Below, in pieces: positions 1-6,458 of a stretch of 15,450 bases of DNA. The stretch's first letter is position 1, and every line of letters starts with the position of its first letter. A program made the position numbers and the translations under genes. The stretch covers positions 1 through 15,450 of the forward strand of contig DASUZD010000138.1 in assembly GCA_036377055.1 (NCBI GenBank). Reading direction: 5' to 3'. Source of the stretch: DASUZD01 sp036377055 (GTDB lineage: Bacteria; Actinomycetota; Thermoleophilia; Gaiellales; Gaiellaceae). The notes under the pieces were generated by a model. The model was not told where the DNA came from. It made no database searches and saw nothing but the letters and a program-made list of their open reading frames with translations.

Positions 1-45
1 CTCGCGCGGCGCGAGCAGCTCGCGGGCGGCTTCGACACGCGGCAC
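1..45 (-). CDS. Start of a minus-strand gene running off the left edge (partial, unidentified)
   Basis: A GTG codon at 45-43 opens a frame that stays open to the window edge and encodes 15 residues, VPRVEAARELLAPRE. The start is supported mainly by a TAGCGT box on the minus strand 7 nt upstream, the same arrangement seen before most other lead genes in this window. The fragment is amphipathic and resembles the N-terminal helix of many bacterial enzymes, but it is too short to name a family. It would be transcribed divergently from the dienelactone-hydrolase-like gene to its right. Confidence 0.4.
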   Translation of the reverse strand, partial: MPRVEAARELLAPRE

Positions 46-52
46 GGCCCCG

Positions 53-58
53 ACGCTA
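53..58 (-). promoter_or_regulatory. Putative leaderless -10 box (TAGCGT) for the left-edge gene
   Basis: TAGCGT on the minus strand ends 7 nt before the GTG at 45. It matches the TANNNT consensus of actinobacterial -10 elements and is identical to the box before the gene at 14592. I see no clear -35. Confidence 0.4.
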
Positions 59-64
59 CCGCGG

Positions 65-190
65 ATGGCACGTTTCCGCGAGATGACGCGCGCGCTGCTC
101 GCCGCCCTCGCCGCCGGGCTCGCGGTCTCGGGTGGCGCGGCCTCGTTGCCGCCCTTCCGGCGATCTCGCCGCTCTGTCACCGAGCCGACT
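65..190 (+). other. Out-of-frame signal-peptide-like segment upstream of the hydrolase
   Basis: Reading from ATG 65 (or the internal ATG at 83), this frame encodes a convincing Sec-type signal sequence: a basic start, then a hydrophobic run LLAALAAGLAVSGGAAS. Beyond about position 150 the frame degenerates into arginine-rich sequence. The next frame carries the hydrolase, including upstream residues ADFPSQGG that suit the beginning of a dienelactone hydrolase fold. Moving from this frame to the hydrolase frame requires a one-base loss between about 145 and 185. Either the gene has a frameshift mutation, or the assembly has an indel in this G+C-rich stretch. Confidence 0.5.
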
Positions 191-207
191 TCCCGAGCCA
201 GGGCGGA

Positions 208-861
208 ATGGTTCGCGCGGCGCTCTGCCGTCCTGCCGGTTCGGCGGAGGCGCCCGCGCTCGTCGTCCTGCACGGCTGCGGAGGCATCGGCGGCATCGAC
301 GAGGTTCTCGCCCGTGACCTCCCGGCCCACGGCGTTGCGACCTTCTACGTCGACTACTTCGGCCTGATGCCGCCGCCGGGCAGACGCGGGTTCTGCGGCG
401 CCGCCGGCCGGATCGGCCGAGCGTTCCCGGTCTGGCAGCAGATCGTCGTGGACGCGACGGCGGCGCTCCGTCGCACGCCCGGGATCGACCCGGCGCGGGT
501 CGGCGCGCTCGGCTGGTCGATGGGCGGCGGGCTCGCGCTCGCGACGGCCCAGTACGGCGCCGGCGGGACGCCGCTTCGCCGGAGCCCCTTCCGCGTCCTT
601 GTGCTCCTGTCCACGTACGACGACAGCTCGAACGCGCGCGCAATGCCACCGACCCTCGTGCTGTCCGGCGGGCGTCGCGACGCCGTGCCCGAGTCCGACG
701 CGATCGGGCTCTCTCGAGCGCTTCGCCGCGCCGGCGTCCCGGTCGTCCTCCACGTCTACCCCGGCGGCACGCACGCGTGGAAGGGCGCACAGCGCGTCGC
801 GGCCGAGCGGTGGACGCTCGCGTTCCTGCGACGGTACCTCAGTCTCGGAGCGCCGCGATGA
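208..861 (+). CDS. Dienelactone hydrolase family alpha/beta hydrolase (N-terminus probably disrupted)
   Basis: The 217-residue product is an alpha/beta hydrolase of the dienelactone hydrolase type. An oxyanion-hole strand LHGCGG lies at 21-26. The nucleophile elbow GWSMGG gives Ser104, where classical dienelactone hydrolases have Cys. A likely acid is Asp158 (GGRRDAV), and the catalytic His189 sits in PGGTHAW. It should cleave small ester or lactone substrates, but the substrate cannot be read from sequence. ATG 208 is the only usual start codon in this frame, yet about 8 upstream residues in the same frame already look homologous, and a signal peptide lies in another frame just before. The intact ancestor was probably exported. 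The 3' end overlaps recN by 23 bp, tail to tail. No TANNNT box precedes it, unlike most lead genes here. Confidence 0.75.
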   Translation: MVRAALCRPAGSAEAPALVVLHGCGGIGGIDEVLARDLPAHGVATFYVDYFGLMPPPGRRGFCGAAGRIGRAFPVWQQIVVDATAALRRTPGIDPARVGALGWSMGGGLALATAQYGAGGTPLRRSPFRVLVLLSTYDDSSNARAMPPTLVLSGGRRDAVPESDAIGLSRALRRAGVPVVLHVYPGGTHAWKGAQRVAAERWTLAFLRRYLSLGAPR

Positions 862-2467
862 ACTCGCGGCCACCGAGCATCCGCTGAAGCTCGTCGCGCC
901 GCTCGTCGTCGCCGAGCTCCTCGATCCGCGTGTGCGTCGGGTCGCCGGGCACCTTCTCGACGCGGAAGTGCCGGTCGGCGAGGCTCGCGATCTGCGGCAG
1001 GTGCGTAATCGTGAGCACCTGGGCGCGCTCGGCGAGCCGGCTCAGCGTCGCCCCGACCGCGTTCGCCGTCCGGCCGCCGATGCCCGCGTCGATCTCGTCG
1101 AAGACGATCGTCTCCCCTCCTCCGACAGCCGCGATCGCGAGCGCGATCCGGGACAGCTCGCCGCCCGAGGCGGTCTCCGCGACCGGCGCGAACGGCAGCC
1201 CGGGGTTCGGCCGGACGAGGAACGTCGCGCGGTCCTCGCCCGTCGGGCCGAGCTCCGTCTTCGTCACCTCGACGCGGAACTCGCCGTCGCCCATCCCGAT
1301 TCCCCGGAGCTCGCCGGCGACGGCCTCGGCGAAGCGCGGCGCCGCGTCGGCGCGCGCGGCGGCGAGCTCCTCGGCGAGCGCCCCGACCCGAAGGTCGGCC
1401 TGCGCAAGCGCCTCGGCCGCGGCCGCCGCTGGATCGAGCCCGCTGTCGAGCGCGTCGAGCTCGGCCCGCGCCTCGGCCGCTCGCGCGAGCAGTTCCTCGT
1501 AGGTCGCGCACCGGAAGCGCCGCTTCGCGTCCGCGATGTGGTCGAGCTCCGCCTCGACGTGCTCGAGCCGGCCCGGCTCGGCCTCGAGCGACGCGAGGAA
1601 CGACGCGAGGTCGCTGGCAGTCTCGCGCAGGCGGAGCTCCACGTCGCGAAGCTCGTTCGCCGCGCGCTCGAGCTCCGGCGCGAGCCGCCCGAGCGGCGCG
1701 ACCGAGCGCTCGGCGAGGGCGGCCAGGCCGGCGGCGCCCTCGCCGTCCTCGGGCGCGAGCGCCTGCCGTGCGGCCGACGTGGCGGCCGCGAGCTCCGTCA
1801 CGTGGCGCAGCCGCTCCCGCTCCGCACGCAGCTCGTCCTCGGCGCCGGGCTCGAGCTCGCTCGTCTCCTCGACGAGCGCGCGAAGCTCGGCAAGGCGAGC
1901 GCGATCGCTTTCGGCGCCCGCTTCGAGATCCTCGTGCCGCCTGCGTGCCGCGAGCAGCTCGCGCCACGCGACGCGCGCCTCGATCCGGCGCCGGAGCTGG
2001 TCGTCGCCCGCAAAGCCGTCGAGGACGTCGAGCTGGTACGACGGCCGCGAGAGGCGCCGCTGCTCGAACTGGCCGGACATCGCGATCAGCCGCTCGGCCG
2101 CGGCGGCGAGATCCTCGCGTGCGCAACTTCGGCCCCAAGCGTAGGCGCGCGTGCGGCCGTCGGCGAAGATCCTGCGTGCGAGCACGAGCCCGGCCTCGTC
2201 CGCAGGCCGAAGCTCGGCGAGCGCCTCCAAGCCTTCCTCGTCCAGGAGACCCTCCGGGAGGTCCAGCTCCGCCTCCACATACGCCTCGTCGGCGCCGGGC
2301 CCGATGAACGACGCGTCGCCGCGAGCCCCCAGCAGAAGGCCGATCGCCTGGGCGAGGATCGTCTTCCCCGCGCCGGTCTCGCCGGTGATCGCGTTCAGCC
2401 CGGGCGCGAGCTCGAGCTCGGCCTCGCGGATGAGCACGAGGTTCTCGATCCGGAGGGTGCGCAGCAC
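839..2467 (-). CDS. recN: DNA repair protein RecN
   Basis: This 542-residue protein is an SMC-like ATPase acting early in double-strand break repair and recombination in the cytoplasm. Walker A is GETGAGKT at 29-36. The ABC signature SGGELSRIALA begins near 434, and Walker B IVFDEID follows near 454, then the H-loop region THLPQIA. The middle 150-380 is a charged, Ala/Glu/Arg-rich region forming the two coiled-coil arms. The length is normal for RecN (about 550). The GTG start at 2467 has TACCAT 6 nt upstream, suggesting its own leaderless promoter. In many bacteria recN directly follows nadK or argR; here a foreign-looking gene sits between nadK and recN. Confidence 0.96.
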   Translation of the reverse strand: MLRTLRIENLVLIREAELELAPGLNAITGETGAGKTILAQAIGLLLGARGDASFIGPGADEAYVEAELDLPEGLLDEEGLEALAELRPADEAGLVLARRIFADGRTRAYAWGRSCAREDLAAAAERLIAMSGQFEQRRLSRPSYQLDVLDGFAGDDQLRRRIEARVAWRELLAARRRHEDLEAGAESDRARLAELRALVEETSELEPGAEDELRAERERLRHVTELAAATSAARQALAPEDGEGAAGLAALAERSVAPLGRLAPELERAANELRDVELRLRETASDLASFLASLEAEPGRLEHVEAELDHIADAKRRFRCATYEELLARAAEARAELDALDSGLDPAAAAAEALAQADLRVGALAEELAAARADAAPRFAEAVAGELRGIGMGDGEFRVEVTKTELGPTGEDRATFLVRPNPGLPFAPVAETASGGELSRIALAIAAVGGGETIVFDEIDAGIGGRTANAVGATLSRLAERAQVLTITHLPQIASLADRHFRVEKVPGDPTHTRIEELGDDERRDELQRMLGGREFIAALRD

Positions 2468-2473
2468 AGGCCG

Positions 2474-2479
2474 ATGGTA
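2474..2479 (-). promoter_or_regulatory. Putative leaderless -10 box (TACCAT) for recN
   Basis: TACCAT on the minus strand is separated from the recN GTG by 6 nt. No LexA-type (SOS) operator is recognisable nearby by eye. Confidence 0.5.
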
Positions 2480-2517
2480 GTCGCCGCTCCTGCCGACCCT
2501 CTACGGCCGTTCGGGCC

Positions 2518-2540
2518 ATCACCCCTGACCTGGCGGTGAT
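2518..2540 (-). terminator. Small inverted repeat just after the LamG/TIR-like gene stop
   Basis: ATCACC (2518-2523) and GGTGAT (2535-2540) form a 6-bp perfect stem with an 11-nt loop, directly abutting the TAA stop of the upstream gene. There is no T-run, so it may be a transcript-end hairpin rather than a canonical intrinsic terminator. Confidence 0.3.
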
Positions 2541-3482
2541 TTAGGGGATGTTGCTGAGGATGCTCAGCAGGTGCCGGCGAAGATCGTCCTCCACGGCCTG
2601 TTTCCCAGCGATCGTGTTGTCGTAGAAGATGACTCGGTACCCGCTGACGTCGAATGGAAGCTCCCGGTCGCGCTCCGCCAAAAGGATCGTCGGCTTCCCG
2701 AGAGCGTGCGCGTAGCCGAGCTCGTAGAAGACGTTCGGATTCGGCGGGGTGATCTCGGCGACGATCACGGAGGACGTGACGAGGCTGGTGATGATGTCCT
2801 GGAGAATGATCCCCGGAGCGTGGAACTCATCCGCTCGTCGCGCCTCGAAACCCAGGGCGGCTGCGACCGGTGCAATCACGTCCGAATAGATGCTGTCGTA
2901 GGGTTCGCCGAACTGCATGACGACGAATGCCTGCGGCATTTCGGCGAGCACGCGGACGTCCTGGAAGCGGATCGTGCTCCCGCCCCACGCGGTCGCTCCT
3001 ACCTGATCCCCGGGCAGCGGTGTTGGCAGCTCCCGGGAGAGCACGACGACGTCGTCGACGCGCATCCACACGTGCTGGCCCTGGATGTAGAGCTCGACGT
3101 GGTAGGGGCGGTTCGCCTTCAAGTTCGCGCTTAGCCCCGAGCTACCTTGCGCCACCCATCCTTGGCCAGGAACCAGTTGATCCAAGTAGTAGGCAAAGCG
3201 TTTGTCGCCGACCCCAGCCGAGTAGTAGCCCCCCGTGGACGGATCGCGACCGAAGACGATCCGTCCTGCATCCTTGGTCGATCGGAGGACGATCTCGGCT
3301 TCGATCCAGCCAGTGCGAAGCGTGAGGTCCGAGATCGCGACGCCGACCGGGACGTTGGGGTCTTCGGGGCCCGAATACGTCGCGTTGGCGCCTTCGAATG
3401 ACCAACGCCCCGCGAGGGCAGCCCAGGACGATGCACGCGTGTGACCGAGGTCGATTGGCGCTTCGCTGACCAGCGCGGTCAT
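2541..3482 (-). CDS. LamG-like plus TIR/nucleoside-deoxyribosyltransferase-like fusion protein
   Basis: The 313-residue product has two parts. Residues about 18-180 look like a concanavalin-type jelly roll (LamG or DUF1080-like): alternating beta strands, FGRDPSTGGYYSAG, YHVELYIQGQHVWMRVDD, and a closing IRFQDVRVL. Residues about 183-290 are a Rossmann-like domain starting with the strand AFVVMQFG. It continues with ADEFHAPGIILQDI, VIVAEITP and NPNVFYELGYAHALGKP, in which Glu254 sits where nucleoside 2-deoxyribosyltransferases and TIR-like NAD hydrolases carry catalytic Glu. No signal peptide or membrane helix is seen. ATG 3482 is chosen over TTG 3554 because TAGACT lies 10 nt upstream. Two sampled 60-base lines are about 55% and 62% G+C, against about 82% in one recN line. 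It separates nadK from recN. A base- or nucleotide-cleaving effector is possible but inferred. Confidence 0.8.
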   Translation of the reverse strand: MTALVSEAPIDLGHTRASSWAALAGRWSFEGANATYSGPEDPNVPVGVAISDLTLRTGWIEAEIVLRSTKDAGRIVFGRDPSTGGYYSAGVGDKRFAYYLDQLVPGQGWVAQGSSGLSANLKANRPYHVELYIQGQHVWMRVDDVVVLSRELPTPLPGDQVGATAWGGSTIRFQDVRVLAEMPQAFVVMQFGEPYDSIYSDVIAPVAAALGFEARRADEFHAPGIILQDIITSLVTSSVIVAEITPPNPNVFYELGYAHALGKPTILLAERDRELPFDVSGYRVIFYDNTIAGKQAVEDDLRRHLLSILSNIP

Positions 3483-3492
3483 TAGTGCCCGA

Positions 3493-3498
3493 AGTCTA
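3493..3498 (-). promoter_or_regulatory. Putative -10 box (TAGACT) for the LamG/TIR-like gene
   Basis: TAGACT on the minus strand lies 10 nt before the ATG at 3482, giving a predicted leader of only a few bases. The spacing is the longest of the boxes in this window, so the call is weaker. Confidence 0.35.
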
Positions 3499-3555
3499 GT
3501 CCGCGGATTTCTCCACGAATACCCGCCGCGGATGACCTGTCCGGCGGTGACCAAT

Positions 3556-3586
3556 CCGGGAGGATCTGCGCAGAGCGAGCTCCCGG
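3556..3586. repeat. Nested inverted repeat between nadK and the LamG/TIR-like gene
   Basis: CCGGGAG (3556-3562) pairs with CTCCCGG (3580-3586), a 7-bp perfect stem with a 17-nt loop. Inside the loop is a perfect 10-bp palindrome, TCTGCGCAGA (3565-3574). It lies 11 bp past the nadK stop codon. It could end the tlyA-nadK transcript, although no T-run follows, or bind a dimeric regulator, or mark an insertion junction. Otherwise the 114 bp between the two genes holds only the predicted -10 box. Confidence 0.4.
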
Positions 3587-3596
3587 CGTTCGAAGG

Positions 3597-4481
3597 CTAC
3601 GAGCCGAAGGTCTCGCGGTAGCGGCGGAAGAAGGTCGCCTCCGGCAGCGTCGCGAGCAGGCTCTTCCGGTCGCCTAGGCGGATCGAGATCGGCGCATCGC
3701 CCTCGACCTCGGCGAAGGCGTGGCCGTCCGCGATCACGCTCGCCGGTACGTCGGGCGTCTGTTTTCGGATCACGAGCTCGAGGCCGCGCGGGACGACCAT
3801 CGGCCGCGCGTGCAGCGAGTGCGCCGCGATGAACGTGACCACCATCGCGTCGAGGCCGCGGACGAGGACCGGGCCGCCGTTCGAGAGGTTGTACGCGGTC
3901 GAGCCGGTGGCGGTCGCGCAGATCATCCCGTCGCAGGGCTGGACGCCGAGATCCTCGCCGCCGAGCGCCCACTGGAGCTCGACCATGCGGCCGCGGACCG
4001 AGCTGAGGACGACCACGTCGTTCAGCGCCGTCGCGTGCTCCGCGTCCGCGGAGACCTCGAGCGTCGGCAGCTCGACGACGCGGTACTCGCCGGCGAACGC
4101 GCGCCGGAGGCCCTCCTCGAGACCGTCGGCGCCGATCGAGGCGAGGAAGCCGACGCGCCCGAAGTTCACGCCGATCACCGGCACCCCCGTGTCGAGGAAC
4201 CGGTGGAGCGCGCGCAGCATCGTCCCGTCGCCGCCGAGCACGACGGCCAGACCGGCGGCCTCGACCTCCCCAGCCGAGGGCGCGACGCCGTGCTTCTGCG
4301 CCTCCTCCTCCTCGACCAGAAGCTCGACGCCGGCGGCCGCGGCGAGCTGTCGGAGCCGCTCGAACGCGGGTCCGATCGTCTCCGGCTTGCCGTGCGTGAC
4401 GACGGCGACGGTGCGGACGGCGCTAGGCGACCGCTGCTCGGATCCGGTCGTCGAGGTCGGCTGGAAGCTTCGGGTGCTCAC
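3597..4481 (-). CDS. nadK: NAD kinase
   Basis: This cytoplasmic enzyme phosphorylates NAD to NADP, the only de novo NADP route. The 294-residue product has the family motif GGDGT at 83-87. It is followed by GVNFGRVGFLAS and the glycine-rich block TATGSTAYNLSNGGP. The usual NE motif appears as ND (ALNDVVV). The C-terminal beta region ends RYRETFGS. GTG 4481 is the only standard start before the conserved core, so the gene overlaps the 3' end of tlyA by 59 bp. The first 20 or so residues are low-complexity Ser/Thr-rich and may be a by-product of that overlap. No TANNNT box is present, consistent with co-transcription and coupled translation with tlyA. Confidence 0.95.
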   Translation of the reverse strand: MSTRSFQPTSTTGSEQRSPSAVRTVAVVTHGKPETIGPAFERLRQLAAAAGVELLVEEEEAQKHGVAPSAGEVEAAGLAVVLGGDGTMLRALHRFLDTGVPVIGVNFGRVGFLASIGADGLEEGLRRAFAGEYRVVELPTLEVSADAEHATALNDVVVLSSVRGRMVELQWALGGEDLGVQPCDGMICATATGSTAYNLSNGGPVLVRGLDAMVVTFIAAHSLHARPMVVPRGLELVIRKQTPDVPASVIADGHAFAEVEGDAPISIRLGDRKSLLATLPEATFFRRYRETFGS

Positions 4482-5184
4482 GCTCGATGAGGTGGATGAA
4501 GATCTCCCGGTTTCCCTTCGGGCCGGGCAGCCCGGAGTCTACGACCCCGACCGTCTCGCCTCCCCAGGCGAGGGCGGCCTCGGCGACCTCGCGCACGACG
4601 CGACGCCGCACATCGGGGGCACGCACGACGCCCTTCGCCGCCTCGCCGCGCGCCGCCTCGAACTGCGGCTTGACGAGGACGAGCGCCTGCCAGCCCGGCC
4701 GTGCGAGCGCGAGCGCCGGCGGCAGCGCCTTGCTGACGCTGATGAAGGAGACGTCGCAGGTGACGAGCTCGGGCGCGAACGGCAGGTCGGTCAGCGACCG
4801 CGCGTTCACGCGCTCGAGCACGGTCACGCGCGGGTCGTTGCGCACGCGCTCGTGCAGCTGGCCGTAGCCGACGTCGAGCGCGATCACACGCTTCGCGCCC
4901 CGCTGGAGGAGCACGTCCGTGAACCCGCCTGTCGAGGCCCCGACGTCGAGGCAGTCGAGGCCGGCGACCTCGATCCCTAGCGCGTCGAGCGCGTGCTCGA
5001 GCTTCTCCCCGCCGCGCGAGACGAACCGCGGCGGCGCCTCGACCTCGAGGTCGATGCTCTCGTCGACCTGCGTCCCCGGCTTCGCGTACCCGGGCACCCG
5101 GCCGGCGAGGACGAGCGCCTGCGCCTGTGCCCGCGACTCCGCCAGGCCGCGCTCGACGAGGAGCACGTCGAGACGCTTCTTCAC
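4423..5184 (-). CDS. tlyA: TlyA family rRNA (cytidine-2'-O)-methyltransferase
   Basis: TlyA 2'-O-methylates 16S rRNA C1409, and in some versions 23S C1920; it was historically called hemolysin A, and its loss gives capreomycin resistance in mycobacteria. The 253-residue product begins with an S4 RNA-binding domain (about 2-50, KKRLDVLLVERGLAESRAQA). Residue 57 onward is a FtsJ/RrmJ-like SAM fold: SRGGEKL with Lys61, motif I LDVGASTGGFTD at 79-90, CDVSFISV, VLVKPQFE, and GNREIFIHL. These would supply the K-D-K-E tetrad. GTG 5184 was chosen because it begins the S4 domain and has TACGCT 6 nt upstream. Its start is only 24 bp from the divergent GNAT gene. Confidence 0.95.
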   Translation of the reverse strand: MKKRLDVLLVERGLAESRAQAQALVLAGRVPGYAKPGTQVDESIDLEVEAPPRFVSRGGEKLEHALDALGIEVAGLDCLDVGASTGGFTDVLLQRGAKRVIALDVGYGQLHERVRNDPRVTVLERVNARSLTDLPFAPELVTCDVSFISVSKALPPALALARPGWQALVLVKPQFEAARGEAAKGVVRAPDVRRRVVREVAEAALAWGGETVGVVDSGLPGPKGNREIFIHLIEREHPKLPADLDDRIRAAVA

Positions 5185-5190
5185 GCCCGC

Positions 5191-5196
5191 AGCGTA
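5191..5196 (-). promoter_or_regulatory. Putative leaderless -10 box (TACGCT) for tlyA-nadK
   Basis: TACGCT on the minus strand ends 6 nt before the tlyA GTG. It shares its two TA bases with the plus-strand box of the divergent acetyltransferase gene. Confidence 0.5.
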
Positions 5197-5200
5197 GTCT
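5195..5200 (+). promoter_or_regulatory. Putative leaderless -10 box (TAGTCT) for the GNAT gene
   Basis: TAGTCT lies 8 nt before ATG 5209. It overlaps the tlyA -10 box on the other strand by two bases, so the two promoters should compete for polymerase. Confidence 0.5.
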
Positions 5201-5208
5201 CGACCCGA

Positions 5209-5706
5209 ATGGACGGTGAGCTTCGGGGAGAGCGCGTGGTGCTGCGCCTGGTGCGGGAGGACGACGTCCCGCGGCTGGTCGAGATCGGCCGCGAGCCGAG
5301 CGTCGCGCGCTGGTGGCAGGGCATCGACGAGCCGTACGTGCGGCGCAAGCTCGAGGGCGGCACGGCCTTCGCGATCGAGCACGACGGCGAGGTCGCCGGC
5401 ATGGCGCAGTGGTGGGAGAACGACGACGAGGAGTTCCGCCACGCCGGGATCGACCTCTTCCTCGGCTCCCGGTGGCAGGGCCGCGGGTTCGGACGCGACG
5501 CCGTCCGGACGCTCGCGCGCTGGCTCTTCGACGAGCGCGGCCACCACCGGCTCACGATCGACCCTGCGCTCGCGAACGAGCCCGCGATCCGCTGCTACGA
5601 GGCCGTCGGCTTCCGCCGCGTCGGCCTCATGCGTCGCTACTGGCGCGACCCCGACGGCGAATGGCAGGACGGCGTGCTGCTCGACCTGCTGGCGGAGGAG
5701 CTCTAG
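5209..5706 (+). CDS. GNAT family N-acetyltransferase (RimJ/RimL or AAC(6')-like)
   Basis: The 165-residue protein transfers an acetyl group from acetyl-CoA to an unknown amine. It starts with the RimJ/AAC(6')-type strand GERVVLRLVREDDVPRL, then WWQG. The acetyl-CoA pyrophosphate loop QGRGFGRDA is at 90-98, and the C-terminal motif NEPAIRCYEAVGFRRVG is near 123. The layout resembles aminoglycoside 6'-N-acetyltransferases, but general RimJ/L and small-molecule acetyltransferases share it, so a resistance role is not supported. It is the only plus-strand gene embedded in the minus-strand cluster. It is divergent from tlyA (24 bp between starts), and its TAG stop overlaps the TAG stop of the convergent methyltransferase. 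Confidence 0.88.
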   Translation: MDGELRGERVVLRLVREDDVPRLVEIGREPSVARWWQGIDEPYVRRKLEGGTAFAIEHDGEVAGMAQWWENDDEEFRHAGIDLFLGSRWQGRGFGRDAVRTLARWLFDERGHHRLTIDPALANEPAIRCYEAVGFRRVGLMRRYWRDPDGEWQDGVLLDLLAEEL

Positions 5707-6458
5707 TCGGGCTTGCGCGCTCGGAGGATCGTGCGCGTGCCGTCGCCCAGCTCCGTCCCGTCCCAGCTTCCCCAGGAGCCGTCGACCTCGAGCCCGGCGC
5801 GCCGGAGCATCGCCACGAGCTCGGCGGGCGTGTAGCCGCGCAGCGAGTGGCGGAGCTCGGAGCGCGAGCCGTCCGGGCGGACGAACGTCCACGTCGCCTC
5901 GTGGCGGCCGGTCAGCTGGTCGTAGCGCCGCCGCTCGAGCCAGAGCGTGCCGTCGTCGAGCTCGTGCCAGTCGGCTTCGCGGAACTCCTTCGCGATCGCG
6001 ATCGTGTTCAGCGTGTCGATCAGGAACCGGCCGCCCGGGACGAGCGCGCGGGCGACCGCCGCCACCACGCGCTCGTCCTCCTCCTGCGTCGGGAAGTAGC
6101 CGAACGAGGTGAAGACGTTGACGACGCCGTCGAACTCGCCGTCGGCGTCGAGCTCGCGCATGTCGCGGCGCACAAGCTCGATCTCGACGCCGGCGGCCGT
6201 GGCGTCTTCGCGTGCCAGCGCGAGCGAGCGCGGGCTCAGGTCGAGGCCCGTGACGCGGCAGCCGCGCTGCGCGAGCCCGATCGAGATCCGGCCGCGGCCG
6301 CAGGCGAGGTCGAGGACGCGCAAGCCTGGCGCGAGCGCGAGCTCCTCCACGATGAACTCGACCTGCCGGTCCGTCCGCTGGTGCTCCGGCAGCGGAAACG
6401 GCCCGAGCCACTCCGACTCGAAGAAGCCGTCGTACCAGTCTGGCGGGATCTCGCTCAG
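5703..6458 (-). CDS. Class I SAM-dependent methyltransferase
   Basis: The 251-residue product is a class I methyltransferase of unknown substrate. An N-terminal PPDWYDGFFESEWL segment is typical of a conserved small-molecule methyltransferase family. Motif I is VLDLACGRGRISIGLA (48-63), followed by the acidic strand end GLDLSP, then RRDMREL, FDGVVNVFTSFGYF and GGRFLIDTLN. No ATG, GTG or TTG is available at the natural N-terminus. The best candidate is a CTG at 6458-6456 that overlaps the ispA stop as CTGA. The alternative GTG at 6350 would remove about 36 residues, including the DWYDGFF motif. No -10 box is visible, so expression should depend on the upstream synthase gene. Confidence 0.85.
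   Translation of the reverse strand: MSEIPPDWYDGFFESEWLGPFPLPEHQRTDRQVEFIVEELALAPGLRVLDLACGRGRISIGLAQRGCRVTGLDLSPRSLALAREDATAAGVEIELVRRDMRELDADGEFDGVVNVFTSFGYFPTQEEDERVVAAVARALVPGGRFLIDTLNTIAIAKEFREADWHELDDGTLWLERRRYDQLTGRHEATWTFVRPDGSRSELRHSLRGYTPAELVAMLRRAGLEVDGSWGSWDGTELGDGTRTILRARKPD

Noticed and set aside
599..2539. A long plus-strand open frame opposite recN
   Set aside because: It lies antisense to a well-supported recN, is Arg/Glu/Leu-rich with no family motif, and is explained by the lack of stops in high-GC complementary frames.
3588..3594. GTTCGAA, reminiscent of a tRNA T-loop
   Set aside because: The flanking bases do not form a T-stem or acceptor stem, and no anticodon arm fits nearby.
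5209..5706. Calling the GNAT gene an aminoglycoside-resistance enzyme
   Set aside because: The similarity is to the general AAC(6')/RimJ-L layout; the active-site evidence visible is only the acetyl-CoA loop, so a resistance claim is not supported.
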